DNA from: Xiphydria camelus
Lineage: Eukaryota; Arthropoda; Insecta; Hymenoptera; Xiphydriidae
NCBI GenBank assembly: GCA_963678675.1
Contig: OY783191.1
Span: 24,200,955-24,264,954 of the forward strand
Length of the DNA stretch: 64,000 bases
Reading direction: 5' to 3'
In this document: positions 24,177 to 35,759 of the stretch, one piece after another
How the letters are laid out: every line of letters starts with the position of its first letter
Position numbering within the stretch: position 1 is the first letter of the stretch
Made by a program: the position numbers and the translations under genes
Notes under the pieces: model-generated
Seen by the model: the letters and a program-made list of their open reading frames with translations, nothing else
Database searches by the model: none
Told to the model about the DNA's origin: nothing

Positions 24177-24871
24177 TAGGGTGTTACTTAATGATAGGCC
24201 GTAATTGCAAGGGCACATTACTGAATCTATTTCCAGTAGAAAAGTTCATATTAACATGTGTCCTAAAATGTCTGATTTTCAAGATACAGGACGTCAAAAT
24301 TAAAAAAAATCTGTTTTAATAATATCTCAAAGATCCTTGTGCTGATTTTGTTGACATTTGGCACTGTTGTTTATTGTAATAAGATGCTAAGTTAACACTA
24401 ACTAGAAGGTAATTATGAGTTCCAGTGGCGTCCCGGGGGACAGTCTCACGAATAATATTTGTTTTCCTCAAAAACGAAGTGAGGTACGAAATAATGTCAA
24501 GAGACAAAAAAGTTGTATTTTTAGCTATTTAATGTGAAAAAATATAAAATTCTTTAAAAAGTCAGTGGTGTATACTTTTTTTGTCAATAATATTCGTGAG
24601 ATTGTCCCCCGGGACGCCACTGGAACTCATAATTATCTTCTAGTTAGTGGTAAGTTAGCGCCTTATTACAATAAACAACAGTGCCAAATATCAACAAAAT
24701 CGGCACAAAGATCGTTGAGATATTATTGAAAAACCGATTTTTTTTAAACTTTGACGTCCTGTATCTTGAAAACTAGATATTTTAGGACACATGTTAATAT
24801 GAACTTTTCTACTGGAAATTGATTCAGTAATGTGCCCTTGCAATTACGGCCTATCATTAAGTAACACCCTG
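24177..24871. mobile_element. CAGGGTG foldback, copy 2
   Basis: This is the duplicate of 17806-18504. The left tip reads TAGGGTGTTACTT rather than TACAGGGTG, so the left terminus is damaged. Confidence 0.7.
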
Positions 24872-24935
24872 TATATACACTATGCAAAAAAAACAAGTTC
24901 GAAGTCGTGAGCAGACCGGGCAAGCTAAAAGTGGC

Positions 24936-25140
24936 GCGTTGCCACGAGTTGACTCAAGTCGAACGATTTGGTAGTTCGACCGTATATATAGTCAACTTAA
25001 AATTTCTTTGTTATGAGTCGAATCGCATGAAGTCGCAAGACGAGCTACTTCGTTCGATTCGACTAATAACAAAGAAATTTTAAGTCGACTATACGGTCGA
25101 ACTACCAAGTCGTTCGACTTGAGTCGACTCGTGGCAACGC
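24936..25140. mobile_element. GTCGACTC hairpin, copy 2
   Basis: This is the duplicate of 18566-18766, with an extra TATA in the left arm. Confidence 0.65.
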
Positions 25141-25553
25141 GCTTTAAGAGACTAAAAACTACTCGCTGCAGCTACTCGTTCTCGCGCCGTCGTCTGTCGT
25201 ATTCTCGCCCCCAGCGTTGCCACCTCGGCTTCACGGATGCCACGCTCCGCGTTGGACTTCCCTTCCTTCTCGTCGTCCTCCATCCCAGTCCCCTGCGTAA
25301 GCCAAAGCCGATCTAATGGCCTCGATGGCTGCCTTCTCTGAAGAAGGGGCTTCCTTGCTGCTCCTTCGAGTTACGGCATCTGACAAAAAAACATTACAAA
25401 ATGATGTATTGCAATCATTACTTTGAAAGGTTTTTACTTCGTAAATATATTTCAAAAATAATAATTTACATGGAAAAATATTAATCACTCTCACCTTGGA
25501 GCCTGAACTCTTTAAGGAGAAACTTGCTAGACACTTTATGGACGTTCGTGAAT

Positions 25554-25835
25554 TTAACAGCCAGATCTTTTGTTAAATATTTCTTCATGGTTTTCACCAC
25601 GTTTTTGGAAATATTTTCTTCTACATCCATGAGCGAGTTGAGAGAAGAAATCTGCAAGTAAAGTTAAAATTTGTAATATATGGACATGCGTCACTTTAAA
25701 TAGATGAAAATATTCATCCTTCAACATCCTCCCAACCGTGGACTTGCTGATTCTAACCTCTGTTGCCACAGCTCGAATACTCGTTCGAGGGTTATTCTTT
25801 ATTCTTTCTAGCACAGCATTGATATTTTGCTGCAC
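25554..25835 (-). pseudogene. Captured mariner-type HTH exon, copy 3
   Basis: The 93-residue frame starts within the helix-turn-helix and continues past FHLFKVTHVH into an unrelated tail. As in the other copies, the catalytic domain is missing. Confidence 0.55.
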
Positions 25836-26119
25836 CTGTATTCTTCTGGGACTTCCTAAAATAATTATAAAAACCCTATATAATTCAGCCCTGACAAATA
25901 CAATCTTATCGCGCTATACCTTATCAAGGAGATCTTTCGACGTGATGATTCCGAAACGTTTTTATCGAGAAATATTTATATATTTCTAACATACGGTAGT
26001 GTGTTCACGAATATTGTAAAATATCGCAGGAATGTTACAGAAAAGTTACTTGCAAAAACGTGCTTTGTGTGGGGTGTAAATGATGATATTTTGTAATTTC
26101 CATCATTATACCAGAGGCG

Positions 26120-27000
26120 AAGAAGAGATGAAATAGAAGTGAGGTACATGTACACTTCACGTTTGACACAGGTCGGTATATAAATTGGAACTTATGATAG
26201 TATAATACGAAAGAGGAAATATATCGATAAAGAAAAAATAATAATAAAGTAGCTACTCCATTATTGTAATCCAATTCCATTGTGTATCTCTTATTTTTCT
26301 GCCACGACTTTGATTGCTGATAGTGAAGAAAAGTCAAATTTATTGTGGTTGATCCATCCACTATCAACAATCAAAGTCGTGGCAGAAAAATAAGGGATAC
26401 AATGGAATTAGATTACAATAATGGATTAACTATTTTATTATTAGTTTTTCTTTATCGATATATTGCCTCTTTCGTATTATACTATCACAAGTTCCAATTT
26501 ATATACCGACCTGTCAAACATGAAGTATACATGTACCTCACTTCTATATCATCTCTTCTTCGTCTCCGGTGTAACGACGGTCATTGAGGAATCACTGATA
26601 CCGATTAGGGGGTTCGAGGGTTATTCCTCATTCTTTCTATCACAGCATCGATATTTTGCTGCACCTGTATTCTTCTGGGACTTCCTAAAATAATTATAAA
26701 AACAATATATAATTCAGCCTTGACAAATACAATCTTATCGAGCTGTACCTTATCGAGGCGATCTTTCGACACAATGATTCCAAAACGTTTTTATCGAGAA
26801 ATATATATTTCTAATATATACGGTAGTGTTCACGAATATTGTAAAATATTGCAGGAATGTTACAGAAAAGTTACTTGCAAAAACGTACTTCTTGAGGTGT
26901 AAATGATGATATTTTATAATTTCCATCTTTACATCCGAGGCGAAGAAGAGATGAAATAGAAGTGAGGTACATGTACACTTCACATTTGACAGGTAGCTGC
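26120..27000. repeat. Repeat B palindrome and inverted partner of 20.88-21.19 kb
   Basis: Repeat B arms meet near 26340. From 26590 the text is the inverse of 20880-21190, including the damaged HTH fragment start. The junction differs from the corresponding part of copy 1, so the duplicated unit was rearranged here. Confidence 0.6.
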
Positions 27001-27017
27001 TCCTATTTTTCTGCCAC

Positions 27018-27520
27018 GGCTTGTTGATGGAGAAGAAAAACCATTGATTCGTCCCGTGCTCGCATGACGCTGAAAACAAAAAATAGAATATTCACAAAGT
27101 TATATGTCCTTCATAGGCAATCACAGTGAGGTTAGAATGGTCAGATAGAAAGTAACTTATCTGAGGGCAATTCTTCTGAGATGCTGCCGTCTCCTTTCCT
27201 GCTCTGTATGCACAGGCATCCAGAGAAAAGTAGCACTGCTTCCGTTCACTATCACGATTCACGATTATTAAAAAAAATACAAACGATTTGTGCAAACGAC
27301 ACGGAGCGTCTGTCACATTCACCACTATTTGCCAGGGCCGTCCCGAAAAAAGGGGACGTTTTCAGCCTCTCTCCAGGGCCGTACTCTTTTCCCGGGACGG
27401 CCCTGGCGAATTTCTAAACACAAAAATAGCCGTAGCGCCTAAACTAAAATAGCTAGAAAAAAAAAGTCATAAAGCAAATATTAGAATGTTATTATCTACA
27501 ACTTTTATTAAGGTCATTTT
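27018..27520 (+). repeat. Repeat J-type arm, copy 2 (no MITE A)
   Basis: This corresponds to 21420-21503 joined directly to 22327-22745. Near 27101 it shows the flanks of MITE A without the insert. Confidence 0.7.
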
Positions 27521-27999
27521 GTCGAAAAATGCTGTAAAGATTATTAAAAATGCAATTATCGAAGAATGAAATATATTATATATTTATTACCAATGTCATC
27601 ATAATAAAGTTAGTAAAGTTTTTGAGGCGATGCTATCAACATTAAAACATAAAAATTATACAATATTTCTTGCTAGGGTAGTGATTAGGTACCTTAGTTG
27701 GGACCAGATTGGGGTGCCCAACGTAGCTCCAACTAGCACCTTAGTTGGGGCCTGATTGGGCTGCCCAACGTAGCTCAATACTACATCGTATCACCTGACC
27801 CAAATTCCAGTCACTAAAAGTTCGGAATAAGTTCTAAATGTCCAGATTTATCTTTACTTCCGGTACATAAATAAAACAAACAATTGTATCTATTCGATTT
27901 ATTATATTTTATTCAAATTGGGCCGCCCAATTGGGGCCTAATTGGCGCCCAATTACTGATTGGGCCAACTTGGGCAGATTTCCACACGGGATACTGCCC

Positions 28000-30690
28000 A
28001 ACTATGAAGAAAGGCAGTAACTGCTAACCGACAAACTTGTGGAGAATCAACTGTAACTATGATGCCTTTAGCCTAAGGGTTTCAAAGACAGATTACTAAT
28101 AAAACCTAACTTTAACATTAAAAATGGGTACAAAATTTGGGTACAAAATGATTCGATATTCAATGGTACCAAAAAACGCATTTCGGTTTGTTTTGCTAGT
28201 TACTCTCTCTATAGTTGGGCAGTATACGTTTTAACGTACGCAAAAGAAACCAATCGAACGATCAAACTTGAAGGTTCTCTAATCATACTTCGAAGTAACT
28301 TCGAAAAAAATTGAACCCCTTCGATTAGAAATGGGATGTTACCATACCTACGTAAAATATTCGGTCGACCAAAACCTTGGGCTAGAAGCCGGATTGTAGA
28401 TTTTTTACTACAGCTTAAATTCTTTTTCCCTGCGTATAAATTTCCGTAATCCACTTAATCCCCGAAAATATTGCCGAATTGATAATGGACGCAGTTTCCT
28501 CCAAATCCACACCCTCTACGGCGCAAATCGAAATATATTTCACTGTGAAGGGGTACCTATTCTTCTCTTCGAGTCTCTCTGCCCTGCTGCAAATCTTATG
28601 ATAAGAAAAATGCTCAACAATTTCGCTCGAGTAATGACACTGAAATAAAGTTCAATATAATTGCATTAATGAGAAAGCTGTGTTCATATTAAATTTCGTA
28701 AAAAATGAGAGGAGAATCTATGCGAAGCGATAAAGCAGCTAACATTTTATACGTACTTTTTTGTCGTGTGAAGAAGGTCGTTCAATTAGTTTCATTATCA
28801 ATAAGAGATTACAGGATTTTTAATATTGCATATTAGCAAACTCCACAGAATCGAAGTAACTTTATTTCTATCTCTGTTTACCTTTCTGAGACAAAATGAA
28901 TTTTGCTTAACAGTGTTTATAATTATTTATATACCATAAACAGGTCAAATCTGTAATTAATTCATTCAATATTTGTAATTTGAGATGATAGGTGGTGTTC
29001 TTTGATAACTAGGTATGTATGTGATAACTAACAAGATTTAAAATAAATCTATGGGAGAGTTGCCGAATTTGAACCACTTGAGGTATTTTCAATAAATGAA
29101 GAAAATAGAATATCTTAGAGAAATAACAACATGCAAACATAATAAACCACTATCTATGCTTCAAAAATTGATGTATTTAAATTTTCCGAAGAATATCATA
29201 TAATACAAAGTCAAAAACCATAAAAACTATTCAGATAACAAAACGTGTAGAAACAATCCAGAAACAATCCTGAATCAGCAACTGTTCAATCATGTTACCG
29301 TCAATATACGGAAATCAAATTATCTTAACGTATTTGTAGCAAAATGATAGCAACAAATGCTAGCTTGAAATGTTCGCAAAATATTAGCATGAGATGATAG
29401 CAAATGTGCAGCAATATTTTTCTCGCTTTGTTTGTTGCAAGCGTATCCGCATAATGACGGCACAATTGCATTAACAATTATTATTACCTGTTGTTTCCGA
29501 TCTGACAATCAATTCTTTAGAATTATATTATAACTGTCCCTCACAGCATCACACTTTTCACGAAAGTTTCCGGAATATGAGGAGCATGTAACCGATATGT
29601 GCCAGAAAAGTCCCATTGTAATCTCACTTTTGTAATATTTGAAAGGATTTCAGGGACATTTACTTTATTAAGTGGACATCATTTAATGTATAACTTTATT
29701 ATATAATGACATTGATTTTATTTGAGAAAATATTTTTTCCATGTGAGCAATTATTTCTTTTGATCTGACTTCTCACTGCAGCGAGACTGCATATTGGGAG
29801 AAATAATTGTTAACGTCGAAGAAAATTTGTCTCGTATTGTAATACGGGCTCCATTACGTTCCCTGATTCACCTATATTTTATTATCAGTATAGCTAGCGC
29901 TGAATATCCACAATTGAATAATTTTATAGCAACAGTTGATATAAAATTGCTGTAATATTGTTGCAAAGCTTGCTTGCAACATAGCAATGATGTTCCTGTC
30001 AACGGTTTTCGTCTCCTTTTGCTAGTAATATTAAAGCAGATGAGGATACACTTTGTTGGCAACGTGATAGCAACAATTTTCTATAATTCAATAACAAGTT
30101 GCTGGCAAAATGTTACAGATAACAAGGGTAAGAATGTGCATTCGGTTCAATCAAGGGAACTAGTTGCCTAGAACGGACCGGCGGATTCCTAAATTGGACC
30201 GCTGGCTAATTTGAATAAAAGGGTATCTGAAAGGGATAAATATTCCGTATCATAACTTAAAGTAAAGACATAAAAATATCATGACTTAAGTGTTTTTCTA
30301 GAAAATGTAAATAGTCAAGAAAAATCTTTTCAGCTATTGATAATAGTTTATTCAACAAAATACTTGTAGTAAAACAATGAATAGAGAATTTAATTTTACT
30401 TTATTATTATATCGTCGCTTAGGTGAATCTGCGTCCAATCAATGCAACCGAATATGATCCAATCTAGGGAACTTTACCGAATTATTGAACATGTGTTGCC
30501 AAACTTCGATTACAACACGAATCTTTAAAACAATCGTATAATTTTATAGCTATGTAAATGTACTTTCTAAATACACAATAAGACATATGATTACTTACAC
30601 AAGAGCGGTTAGCAAAGGTTCAATATACCGATGAGTTTTTTAACTGTCCAGTAGTGAATACTAGCTATAAATAACGGCGGTAATGAAAAA
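28000..30690. other. Largely featureless AT-rich sequence
   Basis: No inverted repeat or matching copy elsewhere was seen apart from scattered short motifs. A minus-strand open stretch near 28385-28600 (RYPFTVKYISICAVEG) follows a possible acceptor but has no recognised family, so it is not called as an exon. Confidence 0.4.
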
Positions 30691-30693
30691 GGT

Positions 30694-30970
30694 GTGCCAT
30701 CTATCTTCAAGTTATACAATGCAACTATCCAGAAAACGAAAAATATCCCTACTGTTCTAAATACAGGGGTGATTCAATGTAGGCGTCGGTCCAAGTTCTG
30801 CAACTCTACTGTAGCAAGTGAGCCAATAATTTCAGCGATATATGGTATACTTATATTGGAGAATTGGAAATACCACTTCTCTATCCCCCCTCCCTTCCCC
30901 TTCCCTCTCCCTCCTCTCTCTCTCATACAATTTGATTGACCCCTGTATAATTTATCTAATATCACATATC
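30694..30970 (+). repeat. Dispersed repeat with an empty Transib-type target
   Basis: The text CGAAAAATATCCCTACTGTT, TCTAAATACAGGGGTGATTC and CGTCGGTCCAAG parallels 45940-46000 plus 46976-47000, but lacks the 976-bp element found there. CGTCG at 30784-30788 is the unoccupied target. A C/T-rich tract follows at 30885-30925. Confidence 0.6.
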
Positions 30971-31730
30971 TATCGAATTAATCGTCCACACGTGATGTGA
31001 TATATGTACGTGTAGTATAAAGGACAGTTCGGTTGACAAAGACTCGCCTATATAATTGATATAAAGGCCCGAAAAATCTATTCCTAAAATCTTGGTTAAG
31101 CCTGCTCCGACAATATCGACTTCCACTCTTCGCCCTCATCCGGAGCGTTCAAGCGAAAATCGACTTTGAATGGAAATGCTCGATAACTGCGCACTTCCGG
31201 TAGTACTTTCATCAATCTGCAACCTATCGATCCGAGTATTCAAATTCGCTAATCCCGCCAAAATTGGAGCTAAATCTTTGCCTTTTTTCTTAAAAAGGTC
31301 CCCCCTCCCAAATTACTTCCGCGACTCGTTCCAATCTATCATCTTGAACGGGACCGGTGTCTCCCCGTCGTCGCGCACAATCGCCCGCTCTTCTCGTCTC
31401 CTCCACAAATGCCGGAACCCCGCCGCGTTAGGCAGTTTCGCGAGAAACGCCGTCTAAGTAAATAACGTTGTAATAATTTCACGGTTCCTTCTCCTGTCCA
31501 GGGTAACGTGGGTTACCATGAATATATGTACAGCCTCGACCCCGCAAGCTCTTCGACGCCGTTGCACATTTCGATTACGGAAAGTGGAGCGGAAGAAATC
31601 TCTATAACGCATATATAATAATTATATATTATATGGATCGCGCTCTTACGAAGATAGTGTTTGTAGAGACTTAATATACTTTTTATATACTCGGGATGCT
31701 CTCTTCAGATGCTAAACTGCATTAAGAAAA
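30971..31730. other. No feature recognised
   Basis: Somewhat GC-richer text around 31100-31440 has open frames on the plus strand but no recognised product and no splice context that would support an exon. Confidence 0.35.
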
Positions 31731-31817
31731 CAGTTTATTTATAGTTAATATACGTATACTTGATTATGACGAAAGAAATATTTCTTTGGGCTGAGCAAAT
31801 ATTTGTTACTTATTATA

Positions 31818-32338
31818 CGAGGGGCGTTTGAAAAGTCCGTGCAAAGTCCGAGAAATGGCACCACCGGCGCGGTCAAGGTCATGTTTAGTTAGTAGCATCT
31901 CTTGAATGAACGCACACCAAGTTTCAGCCATATTGGTCCATCTCTTTGTGTTTGGCATTCGTGTGAATCAAGGAAGTCGAGGGATTTTCAAGAAATGGAC
32001 GAAAAAGAATTTCGTGTGGTGATGAAACATTACGTCCCAACTCGTTTCACATCCCCACTATTCTCCAGATTTGACTCCCTCGGACTACTATTTGTTCCCC
32101 AATTTGAAGAAATGGCTGGCGGGACAAAGATTTTATTCAAACGAGGAGGTGATTGCAGACACTAATGAATATTTTGCAGACTTGGACAAATCCTATTATT
32201 CGGAAGGGATCAACAAACTAGAACATCGTTGGACGAAGTGTATAAGCCTAAAAGGAGACTAAGTCGAAAAATAAAAAAGGTTTACCCCAAACACATAAGT
32301 AATTTTTATTTTTGCACGGACTTTTCAAACGCCCCTCG
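31818..32338 (+). mobile_element. Internally deleted mariner, 521 bp, TA duplication
   Basis: The ends CGAGGGGCGTTTGAAAAGTC and its perfect inverse are flanked by TA at 31816-31817 and 32339-32340. Full mariners are about 1.3 kb, so most of the middle is gone. It retains the start and the C-terminal part of the transposase gene. Confidence 0.88.
31995..32262 (+). pseudogene. Broken mariner transposase
   Basis: The N-terminal stub (MDEKEFRVVMKHY) is joined out of frame to the C-terminal part. In the second frame the family motif SPDLTPSDYYLFPNLKKWL is clear, giving the last catalytic aspartate, followed by a normal C-terminal tail and stop. The first two catalytic residues and most of the DNA-binding domain are deleted. 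It cannot make an active enzyme. Confidence 0.8.
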
Positions 32339-32626
32339 TATTACTCTATTTCTCTTTGAGTGAAAGAGACATTTTAATGTGTGATTAAGATATATTTTCT
32401 TGACCTAGTGAAATATTTCTTTCGTCGTAATCAAGTATAGATTTATTAACTACAAGAGTAAACTCTTCTCTCGGTGTAGTTCAAGTTCAATTTTGTTGGA
32501 CACAAAATTTTGATATGCGTAAACTCCATTTTGCATAGTTCCTTCGATTAGCGGAACATGAGGAAATACAAAACGTATAATATATGGTTTATACTATTTG
32601 TCAACCATAAATGTTATCTAATTATA

Positions 32627-33142
32627 CAGGGTGAGGCAGTGAAACGGCACGATTTCAGTTCGGGCTGGCGGGCTTGGTGGGGGGTCACGAGAGTGGGGCA
32701 CTGGACCTTTGTCGTCTAGACATGTAAAACTATTAGTAGCCATGAAACGTTGGACCAGTGAGCAACGCGCGTTTGCTGTAAAGGCTATTATTCCTGTAAA
32801 CTCTGAATGCTATGCTAACATGTTGGTAACTTTTGGTCTGCCTAGAATCGATGAATATGATCCTGATGATAAAACACTCTTTCAGCAAGATGGTGCAACA
32901 AGCCATACTGCCAGTGTTTCAATGGATTTGCTTAGACTCGCTTTTCCTGGTTGTCTCATCAGCGAAAATGGCGACATTCCATGGCCTGCCCGTTTAGCAG
33001 ATTTGACGGCTCCAGACTTTCTCCTTTGGGGTTATCCCAAATCCAAACTGTTTAAAGTAAATTTCCACTGATGTAGACCTCATTAATGCTCAAATATAAC
33101 AACTTTTTTTAACTCTCTATTTTTTGCGTCTGCCTCACCCTG
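32627..33142 (+). mobile_element. Internally deleted Tc1/mariner-superfamily element, 516 bp
   Basis: CAGGGTGAGGCAG and its inverse form the tips, flanked by TA at 32625-32626 and 33143-33144. It carries a fused remnant of the transposase gene. Confidence 0.82.
32742..33071 (+). pseudogene. In-frame internally deleted mariner-type transposase
   Basis: The 110-codon frame (109 residues plus stop) opens with MKRWTSEQRAFAVKA, the usual start of the insect mariner-superfamily proteins with a DUF4817-like HTH. It jumps in frame to the second half of the catalytic domain, with LFQQDGATSHTA (catalytic D), DIPWPARLADLT and APDFLLWGY (last D). The full protein is about 350 residues; the rest of the HTH and the first catalytic D are missing. 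The start ATG was chosen because it opens the family motif. Confidence 0.78.
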
Positions 33143-33549
33143 TATTAAGGATCTCGTCTGAGTTGGATTCACTAAAGGGAAGCCGTCATATTTTTCCCTA
33201 GATTTCAGATGCATTATCATTTCCAGATAAAGAATATTTCGCTGATGAACTATGGTTTTTCCGATTAAGGATACCTTCAAATTATTACAACTGGTCTTAC
33301 CCTGACAGCTAAACGTGCAGAAAAATCTGCAAGTCTTGCCGTTAGAATTGCAGCAACTGCGTCTCCTGTTGCTAACTGTTTGCAGAAAGGCATATAGGAT
33401 TCGTGTCTATACAGCAGATAGCAGCACTGTACACTATAGCGTGCAGGTAGAGTAATGGGAGGGGCGAATTTCGAGGTGGGGGCCTTCTTTGGATATTCGT
33501 ATAAAGCCGGTCTCAGGCAATGCGTGCATTCGGCGAATATTCGCCATAC

Positions 33550-33720
33550 GTGATCCTTCGCGTAGTGTGTGGGAGCTCTACTGCGCCAAACATTCGGCAT
33601 TCGCTCACTATCCATGGTCTTGTCGGACGCATAGTAAAGGATGACGAAGTAACTTCGCGCTTCTTCGCTTCCGCTCCCACATGGTGTGCCCAGCTACACA
33701 TAATTATTGATTTCGTTGCT
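33550..33720 (+). repeat. Block shared with 61.34-61.55 kb
   Basis: GATCCTTCGCGTAGTGTGTG and GGAGCTCTACTGCGCCAAAC are identical to 61341-61382, and TTTCGTTGCTCGTC recurs at both right ends. The middles differ. The sequence may be an element end that also inserted into the Harbinger. Confidence 0.55.
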
Positions 33721-33820
33721 CGTCAGTCAGTGTCGCGCCACAAGACGAGTGAAGTGCATTTACATTCCCTATTTTTATGGAATGCCCATTATGGAATTGT
33801 CTAACGAATTAGTCTTAAGG

Positions 33821-34229
33821 CACAGAGTAACAGAGGCAACACTCCATAAAATTCCTTTGATATCTGCCGCTGCGGCGCCGTAACCTTGGCATTTAACTGG
33901 GATACTGGTGCTGTTGCCAAATGTCACCGATTTACCTATTTTGAGGAAATGCGCGGTTATCAAAATGTTCTCGGGCGAGAAGCTATTCATATTCGGGTGA
34001 TGTCGGGGCTTTTCGGAGTTTCTTGGGCAGCGTGAGTCCGCCCTTTAAATGGTATACTGTAGCTTCAAGCTGTGTCTCCGGCGAGAAACTATTCATATCC
34101 ATGATTTTCGGGTGTTGTCGGGGCTCGTCGGGGTTTGTCGGCGTGAATCCGCTCTTTAAACGGGATACTGTATGCATCTCTCTCGTAGTTCAAGTTTCCT
34201 TATCTTATTATCGCCTCTGTTACTCTGTG
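33821..34229. mobile_element. 409-bp element with CACAGAGTAACAGAGGC ends
   Basis: A perfect 17-bp terminal inverted repeat bounds it. The interior has two copies of a ~117-bp unit (CGAGAAGCTATTCATAT / CGAGAAACTATTCATAT, each followed by a GTCGGGGCT segment). No target duplication was identified. Confidence 0.65.
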
Positions 34230-34279
34230 ATTCAGGTAAGAATCGCCGCGCCGTGCCGGACAAGTGAGCGGTAACCTCT

Positions 34280-34436
34280 AAGGTGGGTTTTGACGCTCAT
34301 GCAATTTGCGCTAATTGGCTTGTGCAAATCACTCTACACAAGTAAATTGCTGTATACATATACAACGGTTTACTTGTATAAATTGGTTTGCACAAGCCAA
34401 TTGGCGCAAATTGCATGAGCGTCAAAACCCTCCTTT
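34280..34436. mobile_element. Hairpin MITE, 157 bp
   Basis: GGTTTTGACGCTCATGCAAT and its inverse form long arms, with TTGGCTTGTGCAAA also paired. No coding content. Confidence 0.75.
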
Positions 34437-34810
34437 AGATCTCTACCAGAGATTTCCGATCGGAATGTCTTCTGCACCAGCACCAGATTTGCTGCTGGAT
34501 TTAACCTTATTTAAAAGCTGGCTGAATATCGCCATTAGTGAGTCTTTTTTTTTTAATCTGCGACAGATAGGTTGCTGCTAGAAAATGATGATTCTATCTC
34601 CTTCCAGGCATCAGCCACTTTGTTTCTGTTTTTGTGGTCAACGTGTTTCGGATCCCATATGATTATAGTTAATCATGAAACTACGTGTCACAATTTGATT
34701 GTCTCCTTTACCGGAAGCACTATAGTTCGTTAGTGAAATAATTTTTATTCGGAAATGAGAATGGACCTAAATTCTCACTAACACCACCACACCACCACCA
34801 CATGTTCATT

Positions 34811-35701
34811 ACACAGCTCCACAAAAAAATCGAAAAAATGCTTCCTCTGACCAGACCAGTATATCTTTATGTTTCTGAGGTCGCTGAATCCGAATCCGGT
34901 GTCCGTTTGTCTCCATCACATCACATTTTTTTTAATCTCAAAAAACCATCAATAGATCATGTTTTTCAAAAAGTTAGTGGAATAAACCAAATTCGCTATA
35001 GGGGTTTTTTTGGGTCGCTGATCACGAATCTGTAATCGGATTTCAAAAATTCAAGATGGCGGATCCAATATGGCGGACGAGATTTTTGAAAATCGACGGA
35101 TTCATGCCGAATTTGATATAAGGGTTTTTTTGGGTCACCGATCATGAATCTGAAGTCAGATTTAGAAAATTCTAGATGGCGGATCGAACATGGAGGACGA
35201 GATTTTCGAAAATCGACGGATTCATGCCAAATTTGGTATAGGAGGGTTTTCTCGATCGCTGATGACGAATATGAAGTTATATTTACAAAAATTCAAAATT
35301 TTCTAAAATCTCGTCCTCCATATTGGATCCGCCATCTTGAATTTTTGATATCCGATTTCAGATTCGTGATCAGCGACCCAAAAAAAACCCTATAGCGAAT
35401 TTGGTTTAATTCCATTAACTTTTTGAAAATCATGATCTATTTATGGTTTTTTGAGATTCAAAAAAAATGTGACGTGATAGAGACAAACGGATACCAGATT
35501 CGGATTCACCGACTTCAAAAATATATAGGAATAATAATTTGAATCGATTTGACTATTTTTCCAGGATTTGACCTTGAAATGACCTTGAACGTGACGTGAT
35601 GGAGACAAACGGACACCGGATTCGGATTCAGCGACCCCAAAAACATAAAGATATGCTGGTCTGGTTCTGGGAATAAGACCTTTTTTTTTGTGTGCCTGTG
35701 T
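34811..35701. mobile_element. Foldback with ACACAG ends and ~119-bp tandem units
   Basis: The arms run from ACACAGCTCCACAAAAAAA to its approximate inverse ending at 35701. The inside has direct copies of a unit containing GGGTCGCTGATCACGAATC and AAGATGGCGGATCCAATATG, with an inverted copy near 35300-35390. The same module occurs in the Transib-like element (46840-46900), and similar ends occur at 39512-39663. Confidence 0.65.
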
Positions 35702-35759
35702 TATCGAGGTAGACTGAATGTAAAAGAATGCATGTGTAACATGTGGCGGCTTCACTAAT

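Larger units (their letters stand above)
23622..26060 (+). repeat. Segmental duplication, copy 2
   Basis: This is the second copy of the unit at 17264-19600, about 6.36 kb downstream. It lacks some of the bases present in copy 1 and has about 100 extra bases near 25550-25650. Confidence 0.75.
22803..27990. mobile_element. 5.2-kb element with ~480-bp inverted arms (D)
   Basis: The left arm 22803-23285 and right arm 27510-27990 are inverted copies starting CCCGTGTGGAAATCTGCCCA. Each includes GTTGGGC/GCCCAAC motifs and CAATTGGGCCGCC-like text. The interior holds segmental duplication copy 2. No target duplication is obvious. It may be a composite formed by two solo arms around duplicated DNA. 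Confidence 0.6.
31731..32455. mobile_element. Older TIR repeat hosting a mariner insertion
   Basis: GTATACTTGATTATGACGAA and AAATATTTCTTT at the left have inverses at 32415-32445. The mariner at 31818-32338 splits it. A related arm occurs at 62458-62525 inside the Harbinger element. Confidence 0.5.

Noticed and set aside
28385..28600. Possible minus-strand exon (RYPFTVKYISICAVEG)
   Set aside because: An acceptor-like site precedes it and it is open to a stop, but no family match and no partner exon could be found.
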